In this document: positions 9,459-18,699 of the stretch, in pieces
Position numbering within the stretch: position 1 is the stretch's first letter
Layout: each line of letters begins with the position of its first letter
Assembly (NCBI GenBank): GCA_937919655.1
Contig: CALFPJ010000004.1
Location: 1 to 64,000 of the forward strand
DNA from: an uncultured Gemmatimonadales bacterium
Lineage (GTDB): Bacteria; Gemmatimonadota; Gemmatimonadetes; Longimicrobiales; Gaopeijiaceae
DNA: 64,000 nt
Direction: 5' to 3'
The notes under the pieces: model-generated
What the model was told of the DNA's origin: nothing
Seen by the model: the letters and a program-made list of their open reading frames with translations, nothing else
Databases searched by the model: none
Position numbers and translations under genes: made by a program

Positions 9459-9581
9459 GGGTGGAGAGGGATGTTGAGGCAAGCGGGGCTGCGTGCCGCA
9501 CGGCGTCCAGATGACCCGGAGTGGGAACCCCGGCTATATTGGACTTCGGCACGCCTCGACGGACCTCAGAATAACGACGGC

Positions 9582-10559
9582 ATGGAAACCAAACGGCCCA
9601 CAGTCCCTGCTGCCGAGGAGATCCTCGGGGGCTACTTCACCGCCCTAGACCACGGCTTCGTTTCGTTGGTTGACTATATGGGCTCCGACGAAGACGTCGA
9701 GCGCGCGGCCCGAGTCAGCTACGGGTACGGGACTAGGAAAGTCTCTGCCACCCGTGGATTGGTGCGTTATCTCCGCAGGCACCGCCATACGACACCCTCG
9801 GAGATGGTGGAATTCAAGTTCCATTGCGCCATGCCGATGTTCGTCGCCCGCCAGTGGATTCGACACCGGACGGCGTCTGTGAACGAGTACAGCGGTCGCT
9901 ACAGCCTCATGCCGTTGCTTTTCTACATGCCGGAGCGTGAGCATTTTGCCCTTCAGAGCACGTCGAACAACCAGGGCCGCGACGCGGCAGCGTCCGACGA
10001 AGTGTATCGTGAAGCAGTGCAGCGCTGGGAGCGCTTACGGGCCGACGCCAGTGACGGCTACACATGGATGGTCGGCGAGGATGTGGCCCGAGAAGTGGCA
10101 CGTATTGACCTGCCGTTGTCGACCTACACCCAGTGGTATTGGAAAATCGATCTGCACAATCTCCTCCATTTTCTGTCGCTACGTGCCGATCCGCACGCGC
10201 AATGGGAGATCCAGGTGTTTGCCGAGATTATCGCGGGCATGGTGAAACGTGTCGCACCGCTCTCGTACGAAGCGTGGATCGACTACGACCTGGTCGGACA
10301 GCCCATGAGTCGTGGGGAGTTGGCCGCGCTCTCTCAGTTGGTCGAGCCGAGCGAGGACGGCATCGCAGCTAGGTCGGGGGCGGGCCTCAACGCGGACCAG
10401 CTTAAAGAGGCGGGCCTTTCGGGGCGGGAGGTTCAGGAGTTGCTTGCGAAACTGCAACTGCCTCCGCGCCCGGACTTCGACCTAGATCTCTCCAAAATGC
10501 GGGATGCCGAAGAAATAGCCCGGGCAATGAACGAGGCCGTACCCAGCACGTCCGAGTAG
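9582..10559 (+). CDS. thyX: Flavin-dependent thymidylate synthase ThyX
   Basis: Makes dTMP from dUMP using methylene-tetrahydrofolate and NADPH with FAD, the alternative to ThyA. The ThyX signature RHRTASVNEYSGRYS (RHR followed by seven residues and Ser) is complete, with the usual flanking FVARQWI upstream. The ATG at 9582 gives 325 residues; the frame is open back to 9471, but that extension is low-complexity and crosses the start of the divergent kinase gene. It is divergent from the broken histidine kinase and is followed after 10 bases by a short asparaginase gene, with which it may be co-transcribed. Confidence 0.93.
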   Translation: METKRPTVPAAEEILGGYFTALDHGFVSLVDYMGSDEDVERAARVSYGYGTRKVSATRGLVRYLRRHRHTTPSEMVEFKFHCAMPMFVARQWIRHRTASVNEYSGRYSLMPLLFYMPEREHFALQSTSNNQGRDAAASDEVYREAVQRWERLRADASDGYTWMVGEDVAREVARIDLPLSTYTQWYWKIDLHNLLHFLSLRADPHAQWEIQVFAEIIAGMVKRVAPLSYEAWIDYDLVGQPMSRGELAALSQLVEPSEDGIAARSGAGLNADQLKEAGLSGREVQELLAKLQLPPRPDFDLDLSKMRDAEEIARAMNEAVPSTSE

Positions 10560-10569
10560 GAGCCAATCT

Positions 10570-11079
10570 GTGTACAGCACCGGGGCGCCGCGACCCATTC
10601 GACTCTTCGTCACCGGTGGGACGTTCGACAAAGAGTACGACGAGCTTCACGGCTCCCTAGAGTTCCGCGATACGCATCTGCCGGAGATGCTCGCGCTGGG
10701 TAGGTCTCGACTTGAGGTGAAGGTACGCACCCTCATGATGGTCGATTCGTTGGAGATGACCGACGCGGATCGTGATGTGATCGCGAGCAACTGCGCGGAC
10801 GCGCCGGAGCCCTTCATTGTGATCACGCACGGCACGGATACGATGGTCGACACTGCGCGTGTGGTGGCTGAACAAGTACCGGGAAAAACCATCGTTCTCA
10901 CGGGAGCGATGATCCCGATCGCGTTCGGTAGTTCCGATGGGCTCTTCAACCTGGGCGGCGCGCTTTCGGTCGTGCAGGTGTTGCCCGCGGGTGTATACAT
11001 CGCCATGAACGGCCGGGTGTTCGACTGGGACAACGTCCGCAAGAACCGCCACACGGGCGTCTTCGAGCTGAAAAGCTAG
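10570..11079 (+). CDS. Short asparaginase-domain protein
   Basis: 169 residues covering only the N-terminal catalytic domain of type I/II L-asparaginases. The first nucleophile Thr lies in VTGGTFDKEY and the second active-site triad in THGTDTMVDTA; SSDGLFNLGGA follows. Full asparaginases have about 330 residues, but stand-alone versions of this length form a known family, so this is not obviously a truncation. It probably hydrolyses an amide such as asparagine or a related small substrate. The GTG at 10570 is preceded by GGAG at a good distance, which fixes the start just after thyX. Confidence 0.82.
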   Translation: MYSTGAPRPIRLFVTGGTFDKEYDELHGSLEFRDTHLPEMLALGRSRLEVKVRTLMMVDSLEMTDADRDVIASNCADAPEPFIVITHGTDTMVDTARVVAEQVPGKTIVLTGAMIPIAFGSSDGLFNLGGALSVVQVLPAGVYIAMNGRVFDWDNVRKNRHTGVFELKS

Positions 11080-11097
11080 AGACTGTCGAAGGAAGAA

Positions 11098-11114
11098 GGG
11101 GGCGGCCCGCCCCC
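11098..11114. terminator. Hairpin between convergent genes
   Basis: GGGGGCG (11098-11104) and CGCCCCC (11108-11114) form a 7-bp GC stem with a 3-base loop between the asparaginase gene and the convergent TolB/TPR gene. No T-tract follows on either strand, so termination is inferred from position and stability. Confidence 0.5.
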
Positions 11115-11127
11115 GAATTCGAGTCGG

Positions 11128-13032
11128 CTAATTGCGTCGGCCGTTCGGGTCTCCGCGCCCGCGGCCGCCAGCAGCGCCAGGGGCGAAGCGGATGGCCCTC
11201 GCTTGCCCGGCGAGTTCGGTAAAACGGGGGTCCCGACGAAGTCGGTCCCAGACGGGGTCAGTGCGTAGGGTGAGCACGCCGCGCTCGCCCGCCGCGACCG
11301 CTGCGGCCAGATGTGTAAACGCGGCCTCGTTGTCGTCTGTCCCTGCCAAGGCGGCGGCTAGGTCGGTATGCGAGACTGATCCCCCCGAGGCGAGCTTGGC
11401 TTCGAGTCTTGCCAATGACCATCCCCAGTATCCTCTGACACCGTTTTCCCGGACGGCCTGATCCAAAACAGCGACCGCGGCGGCGGTGGGCGCGGCGCTA
11501 GCTCCGGATTCACTCCACTCGCGAACGACCGCTGACGCCTCGTCCGCATCGCCCTCCGAAATTTCGGCGCGCACGAGGAGTTCCCATGCAGGCCCTGCTT
11601 CAGGGGTGCTCGTGACGATCTCTCGAAGCAGCGTCGTTGCGTCACCAAAACGACCCGCGCCAATCAGTTGTCGGGCCGCGAGTGCCTGCTGGACCTCACC
11701 GCCTCTCTGGCCATCCATAGTGCGTTTACGCCCCTGTTCCTCTAGGCGCTGACCCAAGCTCGTCATGGCGGACGCCCAGTCGGTCCCCAGCACGCTGACG
11801 CTCTCGATCACCGCATCGGCCACCAGGATCCTGTCCGTGCTCTCAAGAGTGGCGGGCGCCCCGACGGGTGCAGGAATGAGCGGGATGCTTCGCTCGATGA
11901 AAGCGAAGACTTCCATGGCCTCCATAGACCCTGAGTCCAATTGTAGTGCATGGGCGGCCTCAGCCCTCGCGAGCCCAATTTCATCCTCGCTGATCTCTCC
12001 ATTCGTCGAGTGGACCAGGAAACGGGCACCCGCCATTCCGGCGATCGCTGCGGCAAATTCAGGATCGTCGTCGACCGCTTCCTTGAAGTAGTCCAAGGCC
12101 ATCTGGTAGCCCTCAGGTGTGCCTCGACTGTACTCGTATTTGCCCTTTAGGTATGCCTCCTGAGCGTCAGGCTCGACGTCCATGGCCACCTGCGTGAACT
12201 CTGACTCCTCATGGATGCCCTCGATTTCGTGCACGACGGCGTGCGCGATTTCGGTTTGAAGCGCGAGGACGTTGGTCACAGTCCTGTCGAACTGAAGCGT
12301 CTGGATGTGGGAGTCACTGGGCGCGTGGATGATCTGGAGCGTGATGCGCACCTGATCGCCGTCCCGCTTCACTGAACCCTCGATCAGTGCATCAACACCG
12401 AGTTCTCTGCCGATCTGGGTAGCCGTCTTTGCCGTGCCTGCGTACTGCGACACTGAGGTTCTGGAGACCACGCGCAGGCCATCGACCTGGCTCAACTTGG
12501 CGATCAACTCCTCATGCAAGCCGGAGGTGAAGTACGCCTGGCCTCCATTCTCGGAGAAATCCTCAAGCGGTAGCACTGCAATGGACGTGATTGGCGCCGA
12601 GGGGTCGTACACAGCGAGCTCTAGCGGTGGCTGTCCTGCGTCGAAAACCCCCGCGTCGGTGGCAGCCGTCGAGAACACTCCTCGAGAGGCAAGCCACAGA
12701 CCCAGGCCGCCGACGATTGCGATGGTCACGCCCAGGAGAGCAAGACGTGGCCCGTAACCATCGGGTCCGCGGCCCTCCGTTCGTTTGATACCCTCATCTG
12801 TGATGTCGAAGACCCAAGCCAGCACCGTGGCCGGCGGGAAGCCCAACGTGACGACCACAACCAAGATTCTCAGGCCAGCCTCACCCAGGCCGAAGGCTGG
12901 AAACACGATCTCGGCCAGCTGAAGCACAACGAACGCCGCGGCCGCATACCCCAAAGCAAAACGCACCACGTGTCTGCGGCGCATCTCTGCGATGAAGCGG
13001 GAGAATCCAGAGGGTTCGGTTTGTGGGGTCAT
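11128..13032 (-). CDS. TolB-like/TPR membrane protein
   Basis: 634 residues. An N-terminal pair of membrane helices (about 20-45 and 55-80) is followed by a linker, a TolB-like N-terminal/FlgO-type domain starting at SIAVLPLEDFSENGG near residue 150, and a long TPR-like helical region to the C-terminus with an Arg/Gly-rich tail. The combination of an IAEMRRRHVVRFALGYAAAA start with a TolB-like domain and TPRs is typical of Gemmatimonadota-like genomes, where such proteins are often annotated as adenylate cyclase-like regulators. No cyclase or kinase domain is visible here, so it is more likely a scaffold or sensor at the inner membrane. The molecular role is unknown. Confidence 0.75.
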   Translation of the reverse strand: MTPQTEPSGFSRFIAEMRRRHVVRFALGYAAAAFVVLQLAEIVFPAFGLGEAGLRILVVVVTLGFPPATVLAWVFDITDEGIKRTEGRGPDGYGPRLALLGVTIAIVGGLGLWLASRGVFSTAATDAGVFDAGQPPLELAVYDPSAPITSIAVLPLEDFSENGGQAYFTSGLHEELIAKLSQVDGLRVVSRTSVSQYAGTAKTATQIGRELGVDALIEGSVKRDGDQVRITLQIIHAPSDSHIQTLQFDRTVTNVLALQTEIAHAVVHEIEGIHEESEFTQVAMDVEPDAQEAYLKGKYEYSRGTPEGYQMALDYFKEAVDDDPEFAAAIAGMAGARFLVHSTNGEISEDEIGLARAEAAHALQLDSGSMEAMEVFAFIERSIPLIPAPVGAPATLESTDRILVADAVIESVSVLGTDWASAMTSLGQRLEEQGRKRTMDGQRGGEVQQALAARQLIGAGRFGDATTLLREIVTSTPEAGPAWELLVRAEISEGDADEASAVVREWSESGASAAPTAAAVAVLDQAVRENGVRGYWGWSLARLEAKLASGGSVSHTDLAAALAGTDDNEAAFTHLAAAVAAGERGVLTLRTDPVWDRLRRDPRFTELAGQARAIRFAPGAAGGRGRGDPNGRRN

Positions 13033-13122
13033 CTCAGTCCATTAGACACCCGGTCGGACGGAAAGTTAGGTGCACGAGCCTCGACAGGGAGTTGCCCGCG
13101 CGCCGGCGGCACCCACTAGCTT

Positions 13123-13992
13123 CTAGAACAGCGCAGAGAGAGGGTTGGGGCTGCGTCGCCGCAACACGGCCTGCACGCGTAGGAGGAAGCGAGGTGGATC
13201 GAAAGGTTTCACCACGAAGTCGTCAGCACCCGCCTCGAAGAGCTGCATCTCAGTCGCTGGATCGTCAGAGCCGGTGGCGACGACCACGGGTAACGTCGCG
13301 GTCCCGAGTCGCGAGCGGATACGCTGCAGCACCTCCATCCCGTGCATCTTCCCCATCTGTAGGTCGAGCGTGACGAGCGCGAACGACTCCGGCCCGGCCA
13401 ACATCTCCAAGGCGTCCGTTCCATCGACTGCCTCTGAAACCCGGAAGCCTGCACCCTCCAAGAGGGCGCGTATCATGACACGAGTCGACTCGTCGTCATC
13501 CACTACGAGTACGTGTGGCCCGCCCTTGTCGGCCGCAGGAAGCGGCTCGACCTCGTGCCGCAACTTTCCGCCTTCGGGATAGACTCGCCTCACCGCTTCT
13601 GCAAGCAACCTGGGGTCCGCGACGGCGAAGCGCGCGGCCCGGGCCGTCACACGGTGAATTTCGTGTTCCACTGTCATGCCCACGGGGTCAGCCGTGGCGA
13701 CCACGAGATCTCGATCCGTATAACGGAGCGGCAGCACATTGCGGTTTCGGGCAATCGAGGACGTCAGGAGCTTGTGGGCGTGTGGGTCCGAACCTTCGAG
13801 GTCTGCCACATTGAGATGGTAGTGGGCGGCAACCAGGGCAGTGAGTCGTGCGACAGATGTGGCCGTTCGCATCGCGACTAGGTCCCAAGCGGCGGCAAGA
13901 TCCGTGTCGGCGGAGATTTCCAACTCGTCGACTCCGGCGAGCCCGGCCTAGCGCGCCACGGGCACGAGCCAGTGTTTGATGGTCGGCTCCAT
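13123..13992 (-). pseudogene. MshEN-type domain plus receiver protein, interrupted by an amber codon
   Basis: The C-terminal 120 residues are a response-regulator receiver: VLVVDDDEST acidic pocket, phospho-acceptor Asp in TLDLQMGKM, Thr/Ser in VATGSDD, Lys in VVKPFDPP. The N-terminal 130 residues resemble the GspE/MshE N-terminal (MshEN, nucleotide- or c-di-GMP-binding) domain. The natural start looks like the ATG at 13992, which has an AGGAG box 11 bases upstream and begins MEPTIKHWLVPVAR. The next codon is TAG (13950-13948), after which the same frame continues AGLAGVDELEIS. A single CAG to TAG change would explain this. Downstream restart at the TTG at 13923 could still give a nearly complete 266-residue protein, so it may be only partly inactivated. 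Confidence 0.65.
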
Positions 13993-14151
13993 GTCCACGA
14001 AAACTCCTAGATTGAACGGTCAACGGCTGCAGAAAAACAAGTTAGGCCGCCCGCGCGCTCCGGGCGAGATGCTTCGGTGGTCATCCCTGAGTACATTCGG
14101 CGCGACGTATCGGAGTTGACCTGTCCCCCAATCATCTTGCCAGCCTTCTTG

Positions 14152-15969
14152 ATGCAAATCCAATATCTAGATGGCCCTAGACTACGACGATCCCTCGTGG
14201 CGGCCTGCGATTATGCGCAGCGTCACAGGAATGAACTCAATCGGATCAACGTCTTTCCTGTCCCGGATGGCGACACAGGCACGAACTTGGCGCTCACGGT
14301 CCAGTCGATTGCTGACCACCTGAGGGCGAATCGTGCCAGATCAGTGTCGGTGGTGGCGAATGAGGCTGCGCAAGCGGCGGTCTTGGGGGCGCGCGGAAAC
14401 TGCGGCATGATGCTCTCGCACTTCTTGCTCGGTTTTGCGGCGAATGTCGATGGCCGTGACCGGATAGACACCGCAGAGTTTGGCCGCGCTTTGGCGTCCG
14501 GTGCCAGGAACCTCTACGAAGCGATCGAAAAACCGGTTGAGGGCACCATCCTCACGGTCATGCGTGACACCGCCGACGCTGCTGAGCTGTCGGGCGATCC
14601 GGACTTCGTGCCGCTCATTCGACTTCTGGTTGATCACGCGCGGGGCTCTCTAGCGCGTACTCCTGACCTCCTGCCTGTGCTAAAGAAGGCCGGGGTCGTG
14701 GACGCCGGGGCTATGGGGTTCGTGAGCTTGCTGGAGGGGGTCCTGCTCTTGGTGAATGGGGACCCGCTGCTGGCGCAGATGACCCCAGAAGCGTCTTCAG
14801 GTATCGGCATTTTGGCTACGGCCTATCCGGGCGACGAAGAGCAATTCAGGTTCTGTACCGAGGCACTCGTCCGCGGTGAGGGGATGCCTAATCAGAACGA
14901 GGTGCGGGAGGTGCTGCGCGACTTCGGTGATTCGCTCATCGTGATTCGCTCCGCGGAAATCTTGAAGATCCACGTGCACACGGATGAGCCGGAGACTGTC
15001 TTCGAATACCTGCGCAGCGTGGGTGATCTCGTCACGCACAAGGCGGAGGACATGCGCGCCCAACACGCCGCTATCCGAGGATCAGCGGACGGACATATCA
15101 CGCTGGCCCGGCGCCCGGTCACAGTGGTGACCGACTCTGCTGCGGACCTCTCGGAAGAGATCGTGCGCGCACACGGCATCCACGTGACGCCGCTCGTGCT
15201 GATCGACGGAGACCAGACCTATCGGGACGGCATAGACATCACCGCGGAGGACTTCCACCGGCGCCTCGCCGGCCACGAGGCTCTCCCGACCACCAGTCAA
15301 CCCGCTCCAGCCGATTTCTTGGACGTGTTCGCCCGCGCCGCAGAAGAAGGAGAGTCTATCGTCGGCGTACTCACGGGGTCCAGCCTTTCCGGGACGTTTC
15401 AGTCGGGTGAGGCTGCGGCAGCCCGATTCCATGGTGTACCGGTTCACCTCACCGACTCCCGTGGGGCGTCGCTGCTCGAAGGCCTGTTGGTGCTCAAGGC
15501 TTGCGAACTCGCCGAATCGGCGTGGGCACCGGAGGACATCGTCGTCGAGATCGGTCGAATCCGGGATCAGTCCGGAATCCTGTTCACGGTGGACACGTTT
15601 GAGCGCCTCATTAGTTCCGGTCGCGTGGGTCGCGGACGGGCCATGTTGGGGCGTTTCTTAGGCATTAAGCCGATCCTGAGCTTATCGCAGGAAGGGGCAG
15701 TCTTGCCGGTCGGCAAGGCCTTGGGGTCGACCCGTGCGCGCACCGAACTCCTGCGCTTGCTACGCGAAAAGGTGCCCGACAGCGTTCGCAAGGTCCGCTT
15801 TGGGGTCGTTCATGTGGGCATCCCCGAAATCGTTCCCTCCGTCACCGCCCAGCTACGATCTTGGTATGGCGAGCATACCGAAGTGTTGACCGCCCCAGTG
15901 ACATCGGTGATTGCCACCCATCTCGGAATCGGGGCCTGGGGTGTGGCCTATGTCGTCGAAGACGAGTAG
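14152..15969 (+). CDS. DhaL/FakA-like kinase fused to DegV/FakB fatty-acid-binding protein
   Basis: 605 residues. The first half is a DAK2/DhaL domain with the metal- and ATP-binding motif PVPDGDTGTNLALT and the GARGNCGMMLSHF loop, followed by the FakA middle and C-terminal region. The last 280 residues are a DegV/FakB domain beginning VVTDSAADLSEE with SSLSGTFQS. In Firmicutes, FakA and FakB are separate and phosphorylate exogenous fatty acids bound to FakB; a fusion puts kinase and lipid carrier in one chain. I infer a fatty-acid or lipid kinase role. The ATG at 14152 (MQIQYLDG) starts the conserved region; the frame is open to 14077, but without a better signal. Confidence 0.83.
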   Translation: MQIQYLDGPRLRRSLVAACDYAQRHRNELNRINVFPVPDGDTGTNLALTVQSIADHLRANRARSVSVVANEAAQAAVLGARGNCGMMLSHFLLGFAANVDGRDRIDTAEFGRALASGARNLYEAIEKPVEGTILTVMRDTADAAELSGDPDFVPLIRLLVDHARGSLARTPDLLPVLKKAGVVDAGAMGFVSLLEGVLLLVNGDPLLAQMTPEASSGIGILATAYPGDEEQFRFCTEALVRGEGMPNQNEVREVLRDFGDSLIVIRSAEILKIHVHTDEPETVFEYLRSVGDLVTHKAEDMRAQHAAIRGSADGHITLARRPVTVVTDSAADLSEEIVRAHGIHVTPLVLIDGDQTYRDGIDITAEDFHRRLAGHEALPTTSQPAPADFLDVFARAAEEGESIVGVLTGSSLSGTFQSGEAAAARFHGVPVHLTDSRGASLLEGLLVLKACELAESAWAPEDIVVEIGRIRDQSGILFTVDTFERLISSGRVGRGRAMLGRFLGIKPILSLSQEGAVLPVGKALGSTRARTELLRLLREKVPDSVRKVRFGVVHVGIPEIVPSVTAQLRSWYGEHTEVLTAPVTSVIATHLGIGAWGVAYVVEDE

Positions 15970-15978
15970 GACCCACGG

Positions 15979-16422
15979 CTACGCGCTCGGGCGTTGCTTC
16001 CCAGAAACCAACACGTCATAGGTCGCTCGCTGGGCTGGGCTGAGCTCGGCTGGAAGGCTGACCAACAGGGCCCGTCCGCCGCCGTCTGGTAGGTGGAGCA
16101 CCAACATTTCTGGGGCCGCGGGCTCTTCGAAGGGCTGTGCTCGACCCGAGCTGTCGACACTTATCGCTCGGCCGGGAGCGACAGACTCAGCCAAGATGCG
16201 GCCGTAAGCTGCCCAGGCTTCGAACGGTGCGAGAGTCCCGGAGGCGACACTTGGGATCAACTGATCGCGGTAATAGGCGACGGCGCTCTGATAGCCTGCC
16301 GCGTTCGACGCCTTCAGCTCACGCAAACGCTCGCGGTAGAACTCTCGGGGGTCCCGTCCTCCGGAGGCGGCAATAGCCTCCTCAAGGCGTCGGTCGGCTT
16401 CTGCGGTCAGGTTGTCGGACAT
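15979..16422 (-). CDS. Conserved hypothetical protein
   Basis: 147 residues from the ATG at 16422. The N-terminal 100 residues are helical and charged (EADRRLEEAIAASGGRDPRE, FYRERLRELK), and the C-terminal 50 are a short beta-type region (MLVLHLPDGGGRALLVSLPA). There is no signal peptide or membrane helix, so it is probably cytoplasmic. No family is recognised. It ends 9 bases from the stop of the convergent FakA/FakB fusion gene. Confidence 0.6.
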   Translation of the reverse strand: MSDNLTAEADRRLEEAIAASGGRDPREFYRERLRELKASNAAGYQSAVAYYRDQLIPSVASGTLAPFEAWAAYGRILAESVAPGRAISVDSSGRAQPFEEPAAPEMLVLHLPDGGGRALLVSLPAELSPAQRATYDVLVSGKQRPSA

Positions 16423-16538
16423 GTGAGGGAAGGATCGCTTGCCCCCGGGGTATGGGTCAACGATCAAAGCTGTTGGGATGGCGGAGTCGCCGTTAATCGG
16501 ACGCCGGACACCGCAACCATGCGATCGAGGGCCCTACG

Positions 16539-17057
16539 ATGCCTGGATACGAGCCGACCCCCACTTATTACTTGGATCTCTCCTGGGAGATGTTCGGAGA
16601 GCTCGCCCGAGCGCTCGCCCTCAAAGTGGCCCGGGACTATGACCCCGATGTGGTGATCGGAATCGCAAGATCTGGCGCCCTCCCAGGAGCCGTCGTGGCG
16701 ACCATCATGGACGTCGATTTTTACTAATTGCGGATCGCGCGCCCCTGGGACGATGACGCAGTGCGTGACAGCCCTGAGATCATGTCGGCCGCTCCCCGAG
16801 AAGCCGCCGGACGCCGCGTCCTCATTGTCGACGAAGTGACCACCTCCGGCAACACGCTGCGGTTGGCTCTAGCCGCCGTGCGGGCCGTGCACCCCACCGA
16901 GGTCCACACCGCCACCAGCTTCGCCCGAACCCGCGGCTACCAACCCGACTTCTACGCCCTAAAAACCGACGCCGAAGTCATTCTCCCCTGGGACCACCAC
17001 GTCCTAAGTGACGACGGCTTCGTAGCCAACCCCCGCTACGGCGACGCCGTAGAGTAG
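16539..17057 (+). pseudogene. Phosphoribosyltransferase interrupted by an in-frame TAA
   Basis: The PRPP-binding signature VLIVDEVTTSGNTLRLA is complete, preceded by a type I PRTase core (VVIGIARSGALPGAVVA). The frame is interrupted by TAA at 16724-16726 after IMDVDFY and then continues LRIARPWDDD without a shift. A one-base change from TCA (Ser) or TTA (Leu) would explain it. Intact, the product would be about 172 residues, the size of xanthine- or hypoxanthine-type salvage PRTases. The downstream piece holds the PRPP site and could only restart at the TTG at 16727. I call it a pseudogene, with read error as the alternative. Confidence 0.72.
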
Positions 17058-17142
17058 CCCCCGACGGAGGGCCCGTGGACGGGCCCGAAGTCCAGTAAAG
17101 TTCCCTGACGGTTGCAGTTGCAGTTGTGCCAACCCACAAGCG

Positions 17143-17257
17143 CGCGGGAAGGCGGAGAGTTGCTCTTCCCGCAGCTACATAAGTGCGGCGGGGGGTACGG
17201 TGGTGCAGGGAGACGTGCCCAGTAGCGGAGGGAAGAGCAACTCTCTGTCTTCCCGCG
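17143..17257. repeat. Long inverted repeat at the 3' end of rho
   Basis: The 28-bp arms 17143-17170 and 17230-17257 are inverted copies with two or three mismatches (CGCGGGAAGG...GCTCTTCCC against its complement). The 59-bp loop also contains CTAC/GTAG, which may lengthen the stem. The right arm ends exactly at the rho stop codon (17258-17260), so the structure starts directly downstream of rho on the minus strand and faces the phosphoribosyltransferase from the other side. It could be a strong bidirectional terminator, a processing structure, or another hairpin-type mobile repeat. Confidence 0.75.
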
Positions 17258-18517
17258 TTATTCCCCCCGCGTCATTGCATCCAAGAAGTCCGCGTTGTTC
17301 TCCGTGCGTTCCATCCGCGCCAGCAGAAACTCGATCGCCTCGTCGGGCGGCATATGGGCAAGGAAGTTGCGAAGCAGATACACGCGGTTGAGTTCAGTAT
17401 CGCTGAGAAGCAGTTCTTCTTGCCGCGTGCTCGACTTGTTCAGGTCGATCGCAGGGAAGATCCGCTTGTCTGAGATTAGGCGGTCGAGGACCAACTCCAT
17501 GTTTCCGGTGCCTTTGAACTCTTCGAAGATCACCTCGTCCATCCGGCTGCCGGTCTCGACGAGCGCGGTAGCAATGATGGTCAAGGAGCCACCGTCCTCG
17601 ATGTTTCGGGCGCCCCCGAAGAAGCGCTTTGGCTTGTGCAGGGCGTTCGCGTCGACCCCCCCTGAAAGGATCTTCCCAGAGTGCGGCATCGTCGAGTTGT
17701 ATGCACGGGCTAATCGAGTGATGGAGTCTAGGAGTAGTACGACGTCCTTGCCCTGCTCAACGAGCCTCTTGGCCTTTTCCATCACCATCTCAGCCACCTG
17801 AACGTGCCGTTCCGCAGGTTCGTCGAAGGTCGACGAGATCACTTCGGCAGCCACGTGCTCCAACATGTCGGAGACCTCTTCGGGGCGCTCGTCGATGAGC
17901 AGCACGATGAGGTGTACGTCAGGCTCGTTCTTCGCGATGGAATTCGCGATCTGCTGGAGGATCGTCGTCTTCCCGGCCTTCGGTGGTGACACGATGAGGC
18001 CCCGCTGACCTTTTCCAATTGGGGCGATCAAGTCGATGACCCGCATAGAGAGGTTTCCTTCGGGACCCTCAACCTCCAGCGTGAGGCGCTCCTCCGGGTG
18101 GCACGGCCGTAGCGTGTCGAAATTCGGCCGTTGGGTCACCGCGTCGGGCACCTCCCAATTGATCGTTTCGACCTTGAGCAGTGCCAAGTACCGTTCGCCG
18201 CTCTTGGGAGGCCTGACCCGACCGGTGATGGTGTCACCCGTGCGGAGGTCAAAGCGCTTGATTTGCGACGGGCTCATGTAGATGTCGTCCGGCCCGTACA
18301 AGTAGTTCCAGTCTTGGGACCGCAAAAAGCCGTACCCTTCGGGCAGGATCTCCAACACGCCCTCACCGCGCAGCACGACCTCGGCCTCAAGTAGTCCTTG
18401 TTCTATGCGGAAGATCAAGTCCTGCTTGCGGAGTCCGTTGACGTTACTGATGTTCAGTTCGTCTGCGAGGTTATGCAGTTCGCCAACGGTTTTGCTTTTG
18501 AGTTCTACTATGTCCAA
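17258..18517 (-). CDS. rho: Transcription termination factor Rho
   Basis: RNA-dependent ATPase hexamer that terminates transcription. The N-terminal Rho helical domain ([11 protein letters not shown]), the cold-shock RNA-binding domain ([19 protein letters not shown]), Walker A PPKAGKTT, Walker [11 protein letters not shown] and the Q/R-loop region [20 protein letters not shown] are all present. I place the start at the TTG at 18517, which has GGAG just upstream and gives 419 residues, the usual Rho length. The open frame continues to 18697, but the extra part is Pro-rich and atypical. It is divergent from the site-2 protease gene, and a long inverted repeat follows its stop codon. Confidence 0.95.
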   Translation of the reverse strand: MDIVELKSKTVGELHNLADELNISNVNGLRKQDLIFRIEQGLLEAEVVLRGEGVLEILPEGYGFLRSQDWNYLYGPDDIYMSPSQIKRFDLRTGDTITGRVRPPKSGERYLALLKVETINWEVPDAVTQRPNFDTLRPCHPEERLTLEVEGPEGNLSMRVIDLIAPIGKGQRGLIVSPPKAGKTTILQQIANSIAKNEPDVHLIVLLIDERPEEVSDMLEHVAAEVISSTFDEPAERHVQVAEMVMEKAKRLVEQGKDVVLLLDSITRLARAYNSTMPHSGKILSGGVDANALHKPKRFFGGARNIEDGGSLTIIATALVETGSRMDEVIFEEFKGTGNMELVLDRLISDKRIFPAIDLNKSSTRQEELLLSDTELNRVYLLRNFLAHMPPDEAIEFLLARMERTENNADFLDAMTRGE

Positions 18518-18699
18518 GGGACTCCGGGGGCGGACTGGACGCTTGGCTGGTGGTAGCGTCGGCGGGGGAGGACAAGTACTGAAACGGCCGCGGGGGTCGT
18601 TGATCTTAACAATCGTTCCCGGACTCGCTGCGTTCCCATGGGGGAGCGGGCCGAGTAAGACGGGTCCTGCGGAGCTTATATGGTAGTAATGCCACAATA

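Noticed and set aside
13688-14023. 111-residue frame antisense and out of frame with the response regulator
   Set aside because: Arg/His/Cys-rich composition typical of a shadow frame in GC-rich coding DNA.
16724-16726. TAA in the phosphoribosyltransferase as a recoding site
   Set aside because: No known bacterial recoding inserts an amino acid at TAA, and no hairpin of SECIS type follows; a nonsense change or read error is simpler.
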